Position numbers and translations under genes: made by a program
Shown: positions 35,275 through 46,949 of the stretch, in pieces
How the letters are laid out: each line of letters begins with the position of its first letter
Numbering within the stretch: the stretch's first letter is position 1
The notes under the pieces: model-generated
Databases searched by the model: none
What the model was told of the DNA's origin: nothing
What the model saw: only the letters and a program-made list of their open reading frames with translations
Assembly: GCA_963573385.1 (NCBI GenBank)
Contig: CAUYLG010026952.1
Coordinates: 1-64,000 of the forward strand
Origin: Cacajao melanocephalus
Taxonomy: Eukaryota > Chordata > Mammalia > Primates > Pitheciidae
Direction of reading: 5' to 3'
Length of the DNA: 64,000 nucleotides

Positions 35275-36655
35275 GGTGTTACAGCTCATATTCCAAAGAA
35301 AAAATTCAAACATTGCTCAAGACAACAGGAAATTCACACCAACTCAAGAAAGGAACAGCTTCAGATACAATGGCTCTGTTCAAAGACAAATGAAAAGAGA
35401 TTTCTGTAATAAGAAACCACAATAAGATTTGGAAAAAATAAACACATGCACAAATAGATGGAACATTACATGCAAAACACAAATACAGCAAAATTTGAAA
35501 GAAGATAAATTCAAGAAAATAGAAAAGCATTTTAGTTGCAACTAACTCACACCCCAAAGAAAAACATGAATTTTTGTGGAATGTGAGATATATTGACAAT
35601 TATACAACTGATTAAAATAGAAAGCTGGTAGAAAGGAGGAAAGATGAGAAGAGTGGAAATGATATACTGTAAATTTAAAAGTAAAGCATTAGCTTCCAAA
35701 TACCAAAATTAACACCTGAAAATATTAAGTCAATGTTGTGGAGACAGGTTTGAAAAATGACAAGAGGAAGAACAAATAAGAAAAGACAAAAGTATCCACT
35801 AATACTATAATATGATAGGTAGAGCAAAACATGGTATTTAAAGAAAAGAAGCACTTCAAGTAGAATAGAAGTATAATCTAAGACCTAAGAGAAGAAAAGT
35901 TTTCAGATTTGAAGGAATAACATTCTAGAACTGACATTCTAGTTTGAAGGGCTTTCCCTATATAATAAACCTAAAAGAGAACAAAATTTCACCAAATATA
36001 AGCTTAATGAAGCTACTAGATTTCAAGGGAAAGGAAAAAATATCTCTTAAACTTCAGAAGAGTTACATTACCTAAAGGGAAAAGTAAGTCAGGTTGACTT
36101 TAGGATGTCAAAAAACAAAATTGAACAATAAACAGAAATTATATAACTAGTTAAGTTGCCACCAAAGTGTAAAACTAACAGAAAGTTATTCTCAAATATA
36201 TAAGTCTTGGGAAATATTTTACCCATGTGATCTTCTTGAAAAATCTACTTAATGATGTAGCTCACACAACCCTGAGATTTTTAAGAATAGTGAAAGTAAA
36301 AGTGTTCAAGAATGAGAAAATCTGAGTACAAAAGGGCTGAATTGGGCATTAAGTATGATAAACACATAATTATACCTAAAAACTGGAGTATTATAGTAAA
36401 AAAATTCATTTGTAAAGGTTATAGTTTAAAAAATAATGTTAAAGTAAAAACAAAATAGCAATAACAAGATCTCAAAACTAACTGTCATTGATTGGGGAAA
36501 AATTCCCAGAGTATCTCATTTTAACATGGTAGAGGGAGTGGAATTGATTATTATCAATAGATTTGGTTTTGAAAAATACAATTTGATCTCATTTATAAAT
36601 ACGATGTAAAAATCCAAAAGAAATTAAATATTAGCAGTTCAATTAGTAGATTAAT
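35275..36655 (+). repeat. HAL1/L1-like LINE remnant
   Basis: A-rich sense strand. The strongest match is 36190-36270: ttctcaaatatataagtctt, tacccatgtgatcttcttga, aaaatctacttaatgatgta, and further on gtagagggagtggaattgat. These follow the HAL1 order ('...cattttcaaatatg...cccttcttgaagaatctac...ggtagagggag'). All frames are disrupted. Confidence 0.5.
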
Positions 36656-36800
36656 TTATCAAATATTTATTGAGCTTCTATTACATTTTAGGATCTAGGT
36701 ATATAACAATAAATATAACAGACAAAATTTCTGTCTTTCATGGAACTTATATTTTACACCTTGATCAAGAGTGATTTACACTAAGAAAACACATGGGTTA
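36656..36800 (-). repeat. L2 LINE 3' end, antisense
   Basis: caaatatttattgagcttct, taggatctaggtatataaca, gacaaaatttctgtctttca, tggaacttatattttac. Confidence 0.7.
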
Positions 36801-36998
36801 GTACTATGGCATCTACGAATATAATTTAAAAATTTATCAAGTCAAAAGTGAAAAAATACTATTCTTTTGGTTGGTTGTTGAAACTTGATAAAATTCAAAT
36901 TTCATTCTTGATTATAAAACAACAATAACAATATCCTTAGTGAAGTAGGCAAAAAGAATATTTCTGTTTCTTACATATGCATATCTTGAAAAGTGCTT

Positions 36999-37235
36999 GA
37001 TGAAAGTATAATCTACCTGGATGGCAGGATGTGTAAAGATTTAAAATGTGCATGTCCTGTGATCTTATGAATACAAATTTATTTTATGGAGCTAATTGGA
37101 ATAGAATGCAAGTATGTTTGTTTGTTGAAACAACAAACGTTTGTTGAAGAGTTATGCATAGCAGTGAACTAGTGGAAACAATGTGAACATCTATAGAGGC
37201 ATTCTGATTAAAGTTGGGGATAAAACAGAGCTACC
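36999..37235 (+). repeat. L1M fragment, copy 1 of a shared patch
   Basis: The first 190 bp match 38993-39170 with about 8 substitutions and one indel (about 95%), far closer than two independent old L1s should be. The sequence on both outer sides differs between copies. Confidence 0.85.
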
Positions 37236-37745
37236 TGTTGTGATACACAGAATCATTAGTCCCCCAAAAATGTCTACATCCTAATGCCCTAATTCCCAGA
37301 ACTTGTAAATATGTTAGATTACATAGCAAAGAATTACGTTTCCACATGGAATCAAGATTTCCCATCAGCTGACCTTAAATTAAGAAGTTTTTCCTGGATT
37401 ATCCAGGTGGGCCCTTGTAATTACAAGAGTTCTTAAAAGTGGAAGAGGGAGGCAGAGGCAGAGGTGACCACAGAAGAAAGGCATAAAGAAATGAAATGTT
37501 GCTGGGTTTGAAGATGGAAGAAGGGGCCACAAGTCAAGGAATGTGAGTGGTGTCTAGAAACTGGAAAGGTCAAGGAAACACACTCTCCCCTGGAGTCTCC
37601 AGAAAGGAATATAGTCTTGTTGACACCTTGATTTTAGCCCAGTGAAACAAGCATTGGACATGTAAACTCCAGATCTGTAAGATAGTAAATCCATATTGTT
37701 TAAGGCTATGATAGATAGTTATGGCCATCGCAGAAATGAATATAT
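37236..37745 (+). mobile_element. MLT1-type MaLR LTR inserted in L1
   Basis: MLT1 order: cccccaaaaatgtctacatc, ctggattatccaggtgggcc, ggggccacaagtcaaggaat, ttgacaccttgattttagcc, ccagatctgtaagatagtaa. Flanking 5-mers are CTACC and ATACC, a 4/5 match to a target duplication. No internal region. Confidence 0.75.
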
Positions 37746-39560
37746 ATACCATCTCCACTATTATTAGGGAATGCTGTGACTGTGAACATTGGAAAGAAAA
37801 CAGCAATCATTACCTGAAAATGACATGGTTGTATAGCTGGAAAACTTAAACTAATAAAAAAACTATTAGAAAATGTCAAGTGTTCAGTCAGGAGGATCAT
37901 ATATTAATGTAAAAATAGCTTTCTTACATTTCAACAACAAACAATGTATATAATACAATAAAATCATATTTATTGTAGCAAAAAGCCATAAAATACATAA
38001 AGTAAATTCAACAAGAAATTTCCAAGGTGTGTTTAAAGAAAACTGATACATAACACTGAGAAACATAACATAACATGAAAAAATAAATGTATTTCCTTGT
38101 TCTGACAATAACATCTTAATATTATAAAGAGTATCTTAAAGAATTAAATTTAATAAAATCCCAAACAATATATCCATGTCTTGGTAATGAAAACTTGTCA
38201 AAATTATTTTAAAATTCATCTCTGAAAGATAAATATACAAAATTAACTAGAAAGAACAATACCCGTATATTTGTTTTTTTAAAAAAAATCTAAAAAGCTA
38301 TATTAATTAAAACAGCATGGTATTATTTTAGGGCTAGAAAGATAGTTTAATTGATTATAATAGATTATTTCAGAAGTAGATTCAGATAAATATGGGAATG
38401 TATTTATATGATAAAATGATATTTCAGTTCAGTGATAAGAAACATAGACTAACAAGTTGTATTAGAATAATTTGTTGGCCATTTGGGAAAAGAGTGAAGA
38501 TGAATTAATATTTTATGTTTTATATAAAAATTAATTTCAGACAGCTCATATAATTAAATGCAAAAATTAAAGTCATAAATATTAAAAATAGTGAAGCACA
38601 TTATCATTTTCTTAGGCTTAGGAGGCCATTGCACAAAACTCAAACTATAAAGGAAGAGATTGACTATGTTAAATATTTCTTGATAGGAAAACATATTTGA
38701 AGTTATAATTCTAAAAGTAAACTGTAAAACATTCTCAAGTAAGAAAAATACCAAATAATCCAATAGTAACTTGGGTAAAAATTACAGGCAGCCATTGAGA
38801 AAATGACAAATATGAATGCCCATCAACATCTGAAGAGATTATTCAACTTAACTCCAGTAAAAGAAATACATACAAAACCGGTGACATGATTTCTTTGTAC
38901 CATATCAGATTGGTAAAACGGAAAATAGAGATAATATGCAGAGTTGGCAAAGATGTAGGGAAATGAGAATATTCAAGTGTAAGTTGATAGCTATGAAAGT
39001 ATAATCTACCTGGATAGCAGGATGTGTAAAGATTTAAAATGTACATGTCCTGTGATCTCATGAATACAAATTTATTTTACGGAGCTAATTGGAATAGAAT
39101 GCAAGTATACAGGTATGTTTGTTGAAGAGTTGTGCATAGCAGTGAATTAATGGAAACAATGTGAACATCCACAGAAAGGGGAAAACATAAGTATATGGTG
39201 GTGCATCTACACATTGGAGTATAGATAAAATATAATAATGTCAACTTTTATCTATATAGTAGTTTCCCATTAATGCCAACTTATATCTATATAGTAGTTT
39301 CCCAAATTTCATTAAAACCTATCTTGCCCTTAAAAACATGCCACTATCTATATATTGTTGAGTAGAAAACAAGACTCTGATATTGAGAGGTCTAGAAAAA
39401 TATTTACCAGCATATTTGATGGTGGGTTTTGTTGTGTTTATTTGTTTGTTCTTCAGTTTTTTACTGTATTTTATATACCTTTCTGTAGATTTGTATTTTC
39501 TACAATGTGGGTGCACTTACGATTTTTGTAGAGAAATAAACATCAAGTTTAGTAAAGTTG
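37746..39560 (+). repeat. L1M ORF2 3' part and 3' UTR
   Basis: Sense L1 order: the ttctgaaagataaatatac region, aaaacagcatggtattattt, gaatgcccatcaacatctga, accatatcagattggtaaaa, the shared patch at 38993-39170, then the 3' UTR ending ttgtattttctacaatgtgg. Many stops. A 35-bp tandem duplication lies at 39242-39304. Confidence 0.75.
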
Positions 39561-39950
39561 GTGAACATTTTAAAAAGAAAAAATCAGATGCTTCATTGCC
39601 AAGCAATGATTCTGCTAAAATAATTTTCAGAACAAAACATTTCATTTACTAGGAACTATCTTAACAGGAAAAATGTTTAATTTTCTCCCAACAGATTTCC
39701 TGTAATGCACAGATTTTAAAGAGGAAACAATTGCTTCAAGTTACAAGTTGTACAAAGAATTATGCTTTGGGCTGTCAAGCCCAACACTCAAGACTGCTAC
39801 ATGATTTAGAAACATCTCCCCTCTCCCCATCAAATATTTCCATTGGTACCACGATTAGAGAGGTCACCCTCTCTGATCGCCCAGATGTAAGATTTAGTAG
39901 ATTTTAAAATGTAATATAAGGAGTATAGTGTTACTGAAGTGAAAAAAACA
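39561..39950. other. Unique non-coding sequence
   Basis: Nothing recognised. Confidence 0.4.
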
Positions 39951-39954
39951 CTTA

Positions 39955-40065
39955 TTTCCATTAACTTCATTTTATAGCTACAGAAAATCATGTGCAGAAG
40001 TGACTTGAGCGAAATCAAACAGCAAGTCAATGACAGCCTTGAGATCTGCCCAGCACTGATGATTG
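39955..40065 (-). repeat. MIR SINE fragment, antisense
   Basis: tcattttatagctacagaaa, agtgacttgagcgaaatc, aaacagcaagtcaatgacag. Confidence 0.5.
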
Positions 40066-41155
40066 GCTAGTTATTCTCTAATGTGTGTCTCCCACAATGT
40101 CTGTGGAGTTGCTTAAGGGGCCTTATAGGTAGAGATGGGTCCATGCAGATGATTCAGCCAGAGAAGCTCTGTCTTAGTTTATTTGATATATGAGGCTTCT
40201 AGCAATGTTTGAAAATCAGTCAACCAGGTCACAGTATTCCTCCTCTGCAATTTGCCTGATGAATATAAACCAACCCCCCACCCGCCCCGGTGATCCAGCC
40301 CAGGGGACTGATCAAATGAGTATGCTCAAAGCAGCAGACATGAGAATTAGTGCAGGCAACAGAATCTGTACAAAGTTACTGCTGTGGCTCATATATTTGT
40401 TGAGATCATTGATGATGTCATGAATGTCATCCTGCTCAATTTGTGGGTAACTTAAAGCTGAACGTGATAGTGACTACTTTGGTTAAACAGGAAGCAAGAG
40501 CCTAAAGGATTCGAACAGCGTGAATAAAGGGCATGAACTACTCTTTCTGCAATGTTGTCCAAAAATGCTACTTTGGAAGACAGCAAAGTTCTCATTACTG
40601 GAAGCATTAAATCAGATGCTATTTGTTACTTGTAAGGAATGCAGTAGAAATTCTGCAATGTCTAATGTCTTTCTCAACTTTGATATTCTAGTCTAGTATG
40701 AACAATTCCCTTTAAGAAGTACGATGAATTGATTCTTTGTTAATATAAGATGCTTTTTCTTGTTGCTCAACAAGGAACCAACAGGAAGATTATCAATAAG
40801 ATACTGTAACCAAAGGTATTGGATTGATTGAAAGAAGACTTTCAAGGGATTTGCAACTATTTCCTGATGGGTAGACTCATGCCAAAGCCCCTTGTTTGAT
40901 AATAAGACCCCCGGCTGGTGGTGGAGTTATAGACCCAAGTAGGTAGAGAAGAAAGACAGGCCTTCTGAAAAGGCAGAGAGTCAGAGACAGGCATGGTGAG
41001 GGGACTGTGATGACCAGGGTGGCTTCAGTCTAGCCTGTCATCTCCTCACTATTCACAAAAGGCATTTCTAGACCTCTAAAAATTACCCATAAGGAAGGCA
41101 GCCATCATATCCATTTTGCAAATCAGTGAAGATAGACATAGAGAAGGCAGGATTT
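40066..41155. other. Unique non-coding sequence
   Basis: About 1.1 kb free of recognised repeats, with a C-rich patch at 40272-40290. Its freedom from repeats could reflect constraint; no specific element called. Confidence 0.4.
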
Positions 41156-41213
41156 ACAATTACTGAGCCTTGATTATATGCTGAGTACTATGCTATTAAT
41201 AGGTGCAATGGAC

Positions 41214-41555
41214 TAAATATGTCCCCCCTAATTCATATGTTGAAGTCCTAACCCCCAAGGTGATGGTATTAGGGGCCGGGGCCTTTGGGAGTTGATTAGG
41301 TCATGAAGGTGAAACCCTCATGAATGGGATTCATGCCCACATTAAAGAGACTACAGAGTACTCTCTCACTCTCACTCTATATTGTATCAGAATACAATGA
41401 GAAATTACAGTCTGCAATTCAGAAAAGGACCCTCACTAGAACTCAACAATGTTGGCTTCCTGATCTCAGACTTCTAGCCTCTAGAACGGTGAGAAATAAA
41501 TGTTTCTTAAGACACCCAGTCTGCAATACCTTGTTTTAGAAGCCTGAATAGACAG
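41214..41555 (+). mobile_element. Solo MLT1-type MaLR LTR, sense
   Basis: Starts TGCAATGGACTAAATATGTC. Continues ttcatatgttgaagtcctaa, ggtgatggtattaggggcc, ttgattaggtcatgaaggtg, cttctagcctctagaacggt and acacccagtctgcaata. Flanks ATAGG and ATAGT are 4/5 alike. The 71-codon frame at 41324-41539 is LTR sequence, not a gene. Confidence 0.85.
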
Positions 41556-41582
41556 ATAGTAGGTTTGTCCCCTCATTTAACC

Positions 41583-41962
41583 TGTGTCTCAGTCGTTTCA
41601 GGTGACTATTATTTTTAAAAATACATAGACAGGGTGACTTAAATAACAAATATTTGTTTCTCACAGTTCTGGAGGATGAGAATTCCAAGATCTAGGTGTC
41701 AGCCCATTGTCAGCCGATTCAGTGTCTGGTGAGGGCACACTTCTAGCTCATAGATGTTCATCCTCTTGCTGTGTTCTCATGTGACAGAAGGAATGAGGGG
41801 TCTCTCTAAAGTCTCTTTTATGAAGGCATGAACACCACTCAAGAGAGCTTCACGCTCTTGACCTAATCACCTGTCAAAGGCCCCCACTTCCTAATATATC
41901 ACATTGGGAGTCAGAATTTCAACACATCAATTTTATGGGGGATACAGACATTCAGTCCATAA
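41583..41962 (-). mobile_element. Solo MLT1-type MaLR LTR, antisense, with TAACC duplication
   Basis: Antisense MLT1 order: tgtgtctcagtcgtttcagg, ctcacagttctggaggatga, gattcagtgtctggtgaggg, acctaatcacctgtcaaagg, ttcaacacatcaattttatg. TAACC is exactly repeated at 41578-41582 and 41963-41967. It forms a tail-to-tail inverted pair with the LTR at 41214. Confidence 0.9.
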
Positions 41963-42079
41963 TAACCTCCTGTATTTCTATCCCCATTGGATGTGTAATA
42001 AAACCAAGACTCAAGAAAGTGAAGTGAAATTTCTGAAACTTACAGGGTAGAAATGGCAGAGCTTGGATCCTGGTTTACT

Positions 42080-42475
42080 TGATTTTTGATTTAGAATCAA
42101 AGGTTATCCAGACTCAAGTTTCTCATACTCAAATCATGGTGAGGCTCCACAGCACAGAGCACAGTGAAGAGCATGCATCAAATGCTCGTACTATCCTATG
42201 GAATGATTTAGTCCAGGAGTCCAAATCTCAAATATCTACACAGTCCAGGCAAGAAACATTGACTAGAAAAGTGCACTCAAGGTAGCAAATAGGAAGTGGT
42301 GGGCACTGAGATGAACTGGAAAGGATGCACTCCATGATTGACATCTGCTGCTGCTCAGCTCCATACCAACAACGAAACAGAATATGTGCAGGCTAGATGT
42401 GTCCCCTGGGTTACCAGTTCTCAGCCTCTTATTTTGGTTCATTCACACTTCTTTCAGGCCCTTCCCATGTTTCCT
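42080..42475. other. Unique non-coding sequence
   Basis: Nothing recognised. Confidence 0.4.
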
Positions 42476-42479
42476 CCAA

Positions 42480-42585
42480 TTTGTGTCTCATAATTCTATG
42501 AGGTAGTATTATGCTGCCATTTAATTAATGAAAGCAAATGGAGCTAGGGCAGACTAAGTGACTTGCCTAGGATTTCCTCCTGAGC
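42480..42585 (-). repeat. MIR SINE fragment, antisense
   Basis: tgtctcataattctatgagg, tagtattatgctgccattta, agtgacttgcctaggattt. Confidence 0.6.
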
Positions 42586-42950
42586 TGATGGCCTGGTGAA
42601 GATAATTACATCCTTCCTCCCCTGCATGCCATCAGCACTTTGAAAAAAAAAGGACTGCAAGAGGTTCATAGATAAAGCACTTACTGTGTATCAAGCCTCA
42701 TGTGTCATTAGTGTGTTGACTGGAATTCATGTTTCATTATCTTTCATTCATTTGCAGCATAGAAACTATCAGGCCCAGCATCTTCTGGAAGAGGTTTGAA
42801 GAGAAGCAAAGGTAGAGATGCACACTCTGGTTGGAAGTTCTGGGAACTCCAGGAGTCTGAGAGATAGCATATTTAATGCATGCCAGTTCTTAAAGCTGGT
42901 CTTCAGGGTCATTGTTCAAAGCTAGAGCTTGTCATTTCTGTTTTTATTTT
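42586..42950. other. Unique non-coding sequence
   Basis: Nothing recognised. Confidence 0.4.
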
Positions 42951-42953
42951 TAG

Positions 42954-43204
42954 CTGGGATCAGCAAACTGTAGTCTGTGGGCCAAATCCAGCCTTTGTCC
43001 TTTTTTTGCTGCTGTGAATAAAGTTTTATTGGAATGCAGCCACATTCATTCATTTTCATATTTTAATGAGTGCTTTCAAGCTACAATACAATGACAGAAT
43101 TTTATAATCATGATGGAAATATATGATCTGCAAACCCTAAAATATTTACTATCTGTAATATTAACTGTCTGCAAGACTTTACATAACAAGTTTGCCAGCC
43201 CCTG
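42954..43204 (-). mobile_element. MER5A-type hAT non-autonomous DNA transposon
   Basis: Antisense MER5A order: ggatcagcaaactgtagtct, gtgggccaaatccagcc, aataaagttttattggaatg, cagccacattcattc, then aaaccctaaaatatttacta and a terminal agtttgccagcccctgg. The imperfect terminal inverted repeats (cagcaaact at the left, agtttgcca at the right) are visible. It carries no transposase. Confidence 0.92.
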
Positions 43205-44755
43205 GTTTATTGTATATTTCAGCTCACTTCAGCACTTTTTATTGAAATTTGCCACTTTCTCAAAACCTAGGGTTGAATATTAATTCTGTCGTTGGTTTCT
43301 TTAAACTTTTGGCAAGTTGGTTATTTGTAGACGTAAATATTCTGGCACAGTTGCTAGCACATGTGAGCCCCTATGTGTGTATACCATAGCGATGGAATGA
43401 TTTCTTGGGTTTCACACCCTTTTTATAAGGTTTGCCTGTGGCTGTGGGGGAGGGGTGGTGTCCTGCTTTCTCCCTGCAAATTCCAATTCTGGGGAGAAAA
43501 CAGGAGAGCTGTGTGGTCCAGGAGTCTGTTTTCTTTGCCGTTACTACTGGCGGACTCATTAAGGACTTGTTAGGGTTGAAGAGCAGGTGCCCAGAGAAGA
43601 ATGAATCTTTAGCTTTATTGTGTAGAAGCTCTGAGGCCTGAAAATATTAGGTTAAAGCAGAAGTCTTATTTTCAGTGTTGAAAAAAAGTCCAAAATAAGT
43701 CCTCCTTTTCAATAATGGAAACCAAAGAACTGACTTTATTTCCATTTTTTTCCAGTGTTACATGACAGTCTTAGTGAAATAAGATGTTCTTTCATGGCAC
43801 TTATGCTGATCCTAAAGGTCATCATATTTAGGGACTTCATTTTATTTGTTTTCCATTTTACTTCTATGTCCCAACTTTTTCATTTCATTTATTTTTGTTT
43901 CAATGTTTGCATTTATGCTACATGATCACTTCAAACATGTAGTGGAAAGAAAGGGGCATGAATGCATACAAACAAATAGTCAGATAAATTAATAAGCCAG
44001 TAGAAAACGTACATATGCCCAATATAAGACCAAGCAGCCTACAAATATTTCAAGATTCCGTTCTTTGGGATGAATTTTTTTGACTGTGCATGGTGATCCT
44101 GGTTATCTCATGCGGATCAGAACCTCTGATTGTCTGCTGTTGCCATTGTAGGACTTTCTGAGGTCTGTAGAGGAAAAGCTGAGCGCTGCTGTATTAAATC
44201 AAGTCTTCTAGCCCCTGACCATGGCCACATTGTGGATATATTTTCCTTGGCACAGTCCATGAGCAGTTATTTTGCAAATGCATGCGGGTGAGTGATACAG
44301 ACCCTTGGAGAAGTGTGCCAAGGCTCATGGAGAGTGCTGGACAGTTGAAAGGCGCTATTTAAAATTTTAGGCAGAAACATGTAGATCAAAAAATTATACA
44401 TAGAACTGGCTTTGAGAAGCAGGTGTGAAGTTGACAAAGATCGTCCCCAGTGGTTCTGGGCCCTTACTTAGCACTTTGTCAACCTTCACCTTCTGAGTTT
44501 CTCATTGCTGTACCCCAGCCTAGACCAACTCATTGTGCCTTTGGCTTGTCCTTCTTGCTCTCTTCTCATGAAAACTTACCTGTTCCTTAGAATTTTGCTC
44601 TTTGCTTGGGCTAATCTGATAAGTGAATCTGTACAATTCATAAAGAAATGGGTCTTATTGGTATTAAGCCAAGTCCTCTTATAGGGTTCTACTCAGAGGT
44701 AATTACCCCTGGGACTTTTAGTCATTCTGACAACCAAAATTAACTTGGGTGGAGT
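43205..44755. other. Unique non-coding sequence
   Basis: About 1.5 kb with no recognised repeat, exon or RNA gene. Confidence 0.4.
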
Positions 44756-44759
44756 GAAA

Positions 44760-44985
44760 GAGTGCCAAATCAACCATCACAAGAGCAGAGTTCTGTACCA
44801 GCTCAATCACTACTTTTGTGACTATGAGCAAGCCATTGAAACTCTTCAGATACCAGGTTGCTAATCTATAATATGAGGTTGGGAATCCTAAGCACACAGA
44901 GTTGCTATGAGTAATGGATGACTTGGTTATACATGTGGAAATATCCTAAAAACCCTAAAAGTCTGCATAAATATGGGACACTATT
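44760..44985 (+). repeat. MIR SINE, sense
   Basis: gttctgtaccagctcaatca, ctacttttgtgactatgagc, aagccattgaaactcttcag, cacacagagttgctatgag. Confidence 0.65.
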
Positions 44986-45261
44986 ATTTTATAAATAATT
45001 AAATTTCTGAATTCCTATCACTGTGATAGTTGATACAAGTCCATTGCAAAAAAGAGAAAGACAGTAAAGTGATGTTTCACGTGCATCTTTGAAGGGCAAC
45101 CCTGTTATTTGGTATTTTGGCAGACTTTGAGCAATACTATCATGGACAAGACAGAGATGGCCTTCTGCAAGGCTTTTAGTCAAGGGTGGGATAGATCATA
45201 GTATGGTTACATTGGCTCCTACTTGAAAAGTTTTACCCAAGTAGTAAATGAAACTAACATT

Positions 45262-45422
45262 AAAGCACACTCTATGTAACACATATTTTTTTTCTAAGCT
45301 CTGTCTTAAAATTATTTAATCCTCAAAAAATCCTGAGAGGAAGACACGAAAAATCACCACATGAGAAAACTGAGACTTTTACAAGCAAATTCGCATCTTC
45401 TCTCCAGGGCTCTTTCCAGCAT
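45262..45422 (-). repeat. MIR SINE fragment, antisense
   Basis: gctctgtcttaaaattattt, aatcctcaaaaaatcctgag, atgagaaaactgagactttt. Confidence 0.65.
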
Positions 45423-45424
45423 GT

Positions 45425-45890
45425 TAGGAATAACTTGTGTTAGCTTGGAGGCTGGTCCCTTCAATGGTGGGTCTCATCACCCGTCTTAGGATTGTTCAGT
45501 TCAAGAGCATGAAGTTCACAGATGATACAAAGCTCAGAGTAATTGCTGAAATTTAGATGGTAGGATCAGGGGACAGAATAATATTGGAGGGCTAAAATAA
45601 TTGATGCAGTGTACAAGATTTAATGTAACAAATGAATACAAAATCTTTTATTTAGCTTGAAAAACCAATTGTCTAATTTAAGATTGAAAAAAGCTTGTTT
45701 GTGCATGTGCATGTATATGTTGGGGGATGGGATCCCATGCATTTTTGATAAGTAAAAAGGCAAAGGAAATCAACAGTGTGTTGCAATTGCTAAAAAGGTT
45801 GTAGTTATAGAAGTATATCGCTCAGATCAAAGGAGGTAATACTTTGTTATCTGTATTGAGTAAGCTCATACTAGCTGTATTAAAAGCAGA
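45425..45890 (+). repeat. L3/CR1 LINE reverse-transcriptase remnant
   Basis: In the sense frame around 45508-45550 the bases read K-F-T-D-D-T-K-L, matching the F-A-D-D-T-K-L catalytic box of CR1/L3 reverse transcriptase with A to T. About 250 bp on, Q-Q-C-V-A-I-A-K-K and an S-R-x-x-V-like block follow in the CR1 order, with stops and shifts between. It is an inactive fossil of a LINE class older than L1 and L2. Confidence 0.7.
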
Positions 45891-46880
45891 TCTAAACCAT
45901 GCTAAATATTGCTGATAACTAGAGATCATTTAGTGTTTAACAGCATCTTTGCTTAAGCAAAAATTGCTCCCCCACCTCTTAGCATCAAAAGACTGAGGAC
46001 TCTATGATGTCTTGTCCTAACTAAGGCTAAGTCTGGTACAACAGGGAGTGTGGGTCCTGAAGTTACAGCAGGCAAACACTGTGGCCATCAGGAGAAGCTG
46101 GGAATACATGGGGAGAAGCTTAAGAGCCTACAAGATGAATACCAGAGTTAGCATTTGAGTAAACACCAAGATCAAAAACTAGCATGTACTAAAGAAGTGA
46201 CAGAAAACAAGAATTTGATGAGGACACCAGAGTAGACCAGTTAGATTTCTGCAGAATACGTTTTGCTAACATAACAGAATTTCCTGCTGTCTTCAAGTAG
46301 TAGAACTTTCCATCCAGATCTCAAATTCTAGTACTAATCTGTAATTAGCAGATATAAAAGGGAAAGAGTGATTTAGAGCAAAGATTGAAGAAAGGAGTCC
46401 TTGTAAGTGGAATTGGTTTCATATGGCATTCTAATGACACAGGAAAATATGCTCTCGCTCCATTGGCTTGCATACCAGTAAGAGACTTGCCTTTGATTAA
46501 CTGAAGCTAATCTGGGCTACGGGGAGGCAGTGGACAGTGAATAGAGTCATCTCTTCTCTTCCTCCAAGACACACCAATGTCGACATGGGAACAGCAATGC
46601 CATCATCTTCTTCCCAACTCACAACTTTCATATAGTAGCTAAGCTGACTAATTCAAACTCAAAAAAAGAAAGGGGAGGAGGAAATGTTAAGGGAAGGAAA
46701 GCTTGCCAGAATCTTTTTATTCTGCATTTAAGTATTTTTCTTTCAAGTCTTGAATAGAAATACTAACTCTGAAACTCTTCTTAGAATCTAAACCATTACA
46801 CAGCATATTGGTGGCTTTGTTGTTGTCTACTTATTAGCAACTTGGAGTCAAAAGTTCTAACAAGTGCCTCTTGTTTTACT
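45891..46880. other. Unique non-coding sequence
   Basis: Possibly further decayed CR1/L3 at the left. Nothing else recognised. Confidence 0.35.
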
Positions 46881-46893
46881 TTTGATTTTCCAG

Positions 46894-46942
46894 CTGTTGG
46901 CAGGATCAGGATCAATAATTGGATACCTACTTAGAAAACAAG
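46894..46942 (+). other. Exon-like 49-bp segment (candidate)
   Basis: It is bounded by a pyrimidine-rich acceptor-like site (ttttacttttgattttccag) and a GT donor after AAG. One frame is open across it and reads L-L-A-G-S-G-S-I-I-G-Y-L-L-R-K-Q, a short glycine/hydrophobic run like part of a membrane helix. The donor (gtatta) is weak. No neighbouring exon was identified, so chance is quite possible. Confidence 0.2.
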
Positions 46943-46949
46943 GTATTAT

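Larger units (their letters stand above)
41158..42075 (-). repeat. MIR SINE split in three by two LTRs
   Basis: MIR pieces at 41158-41213 (tgattatatgctgagtacta), 41556-41582 (gtcccctcatttaacc) and 41963-42075 (tctatccccattggatgtgt, gtagaaatggcagagcttgg) read as one antisense MIR once the two LTRs are set aside. Confidence 0.75.
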
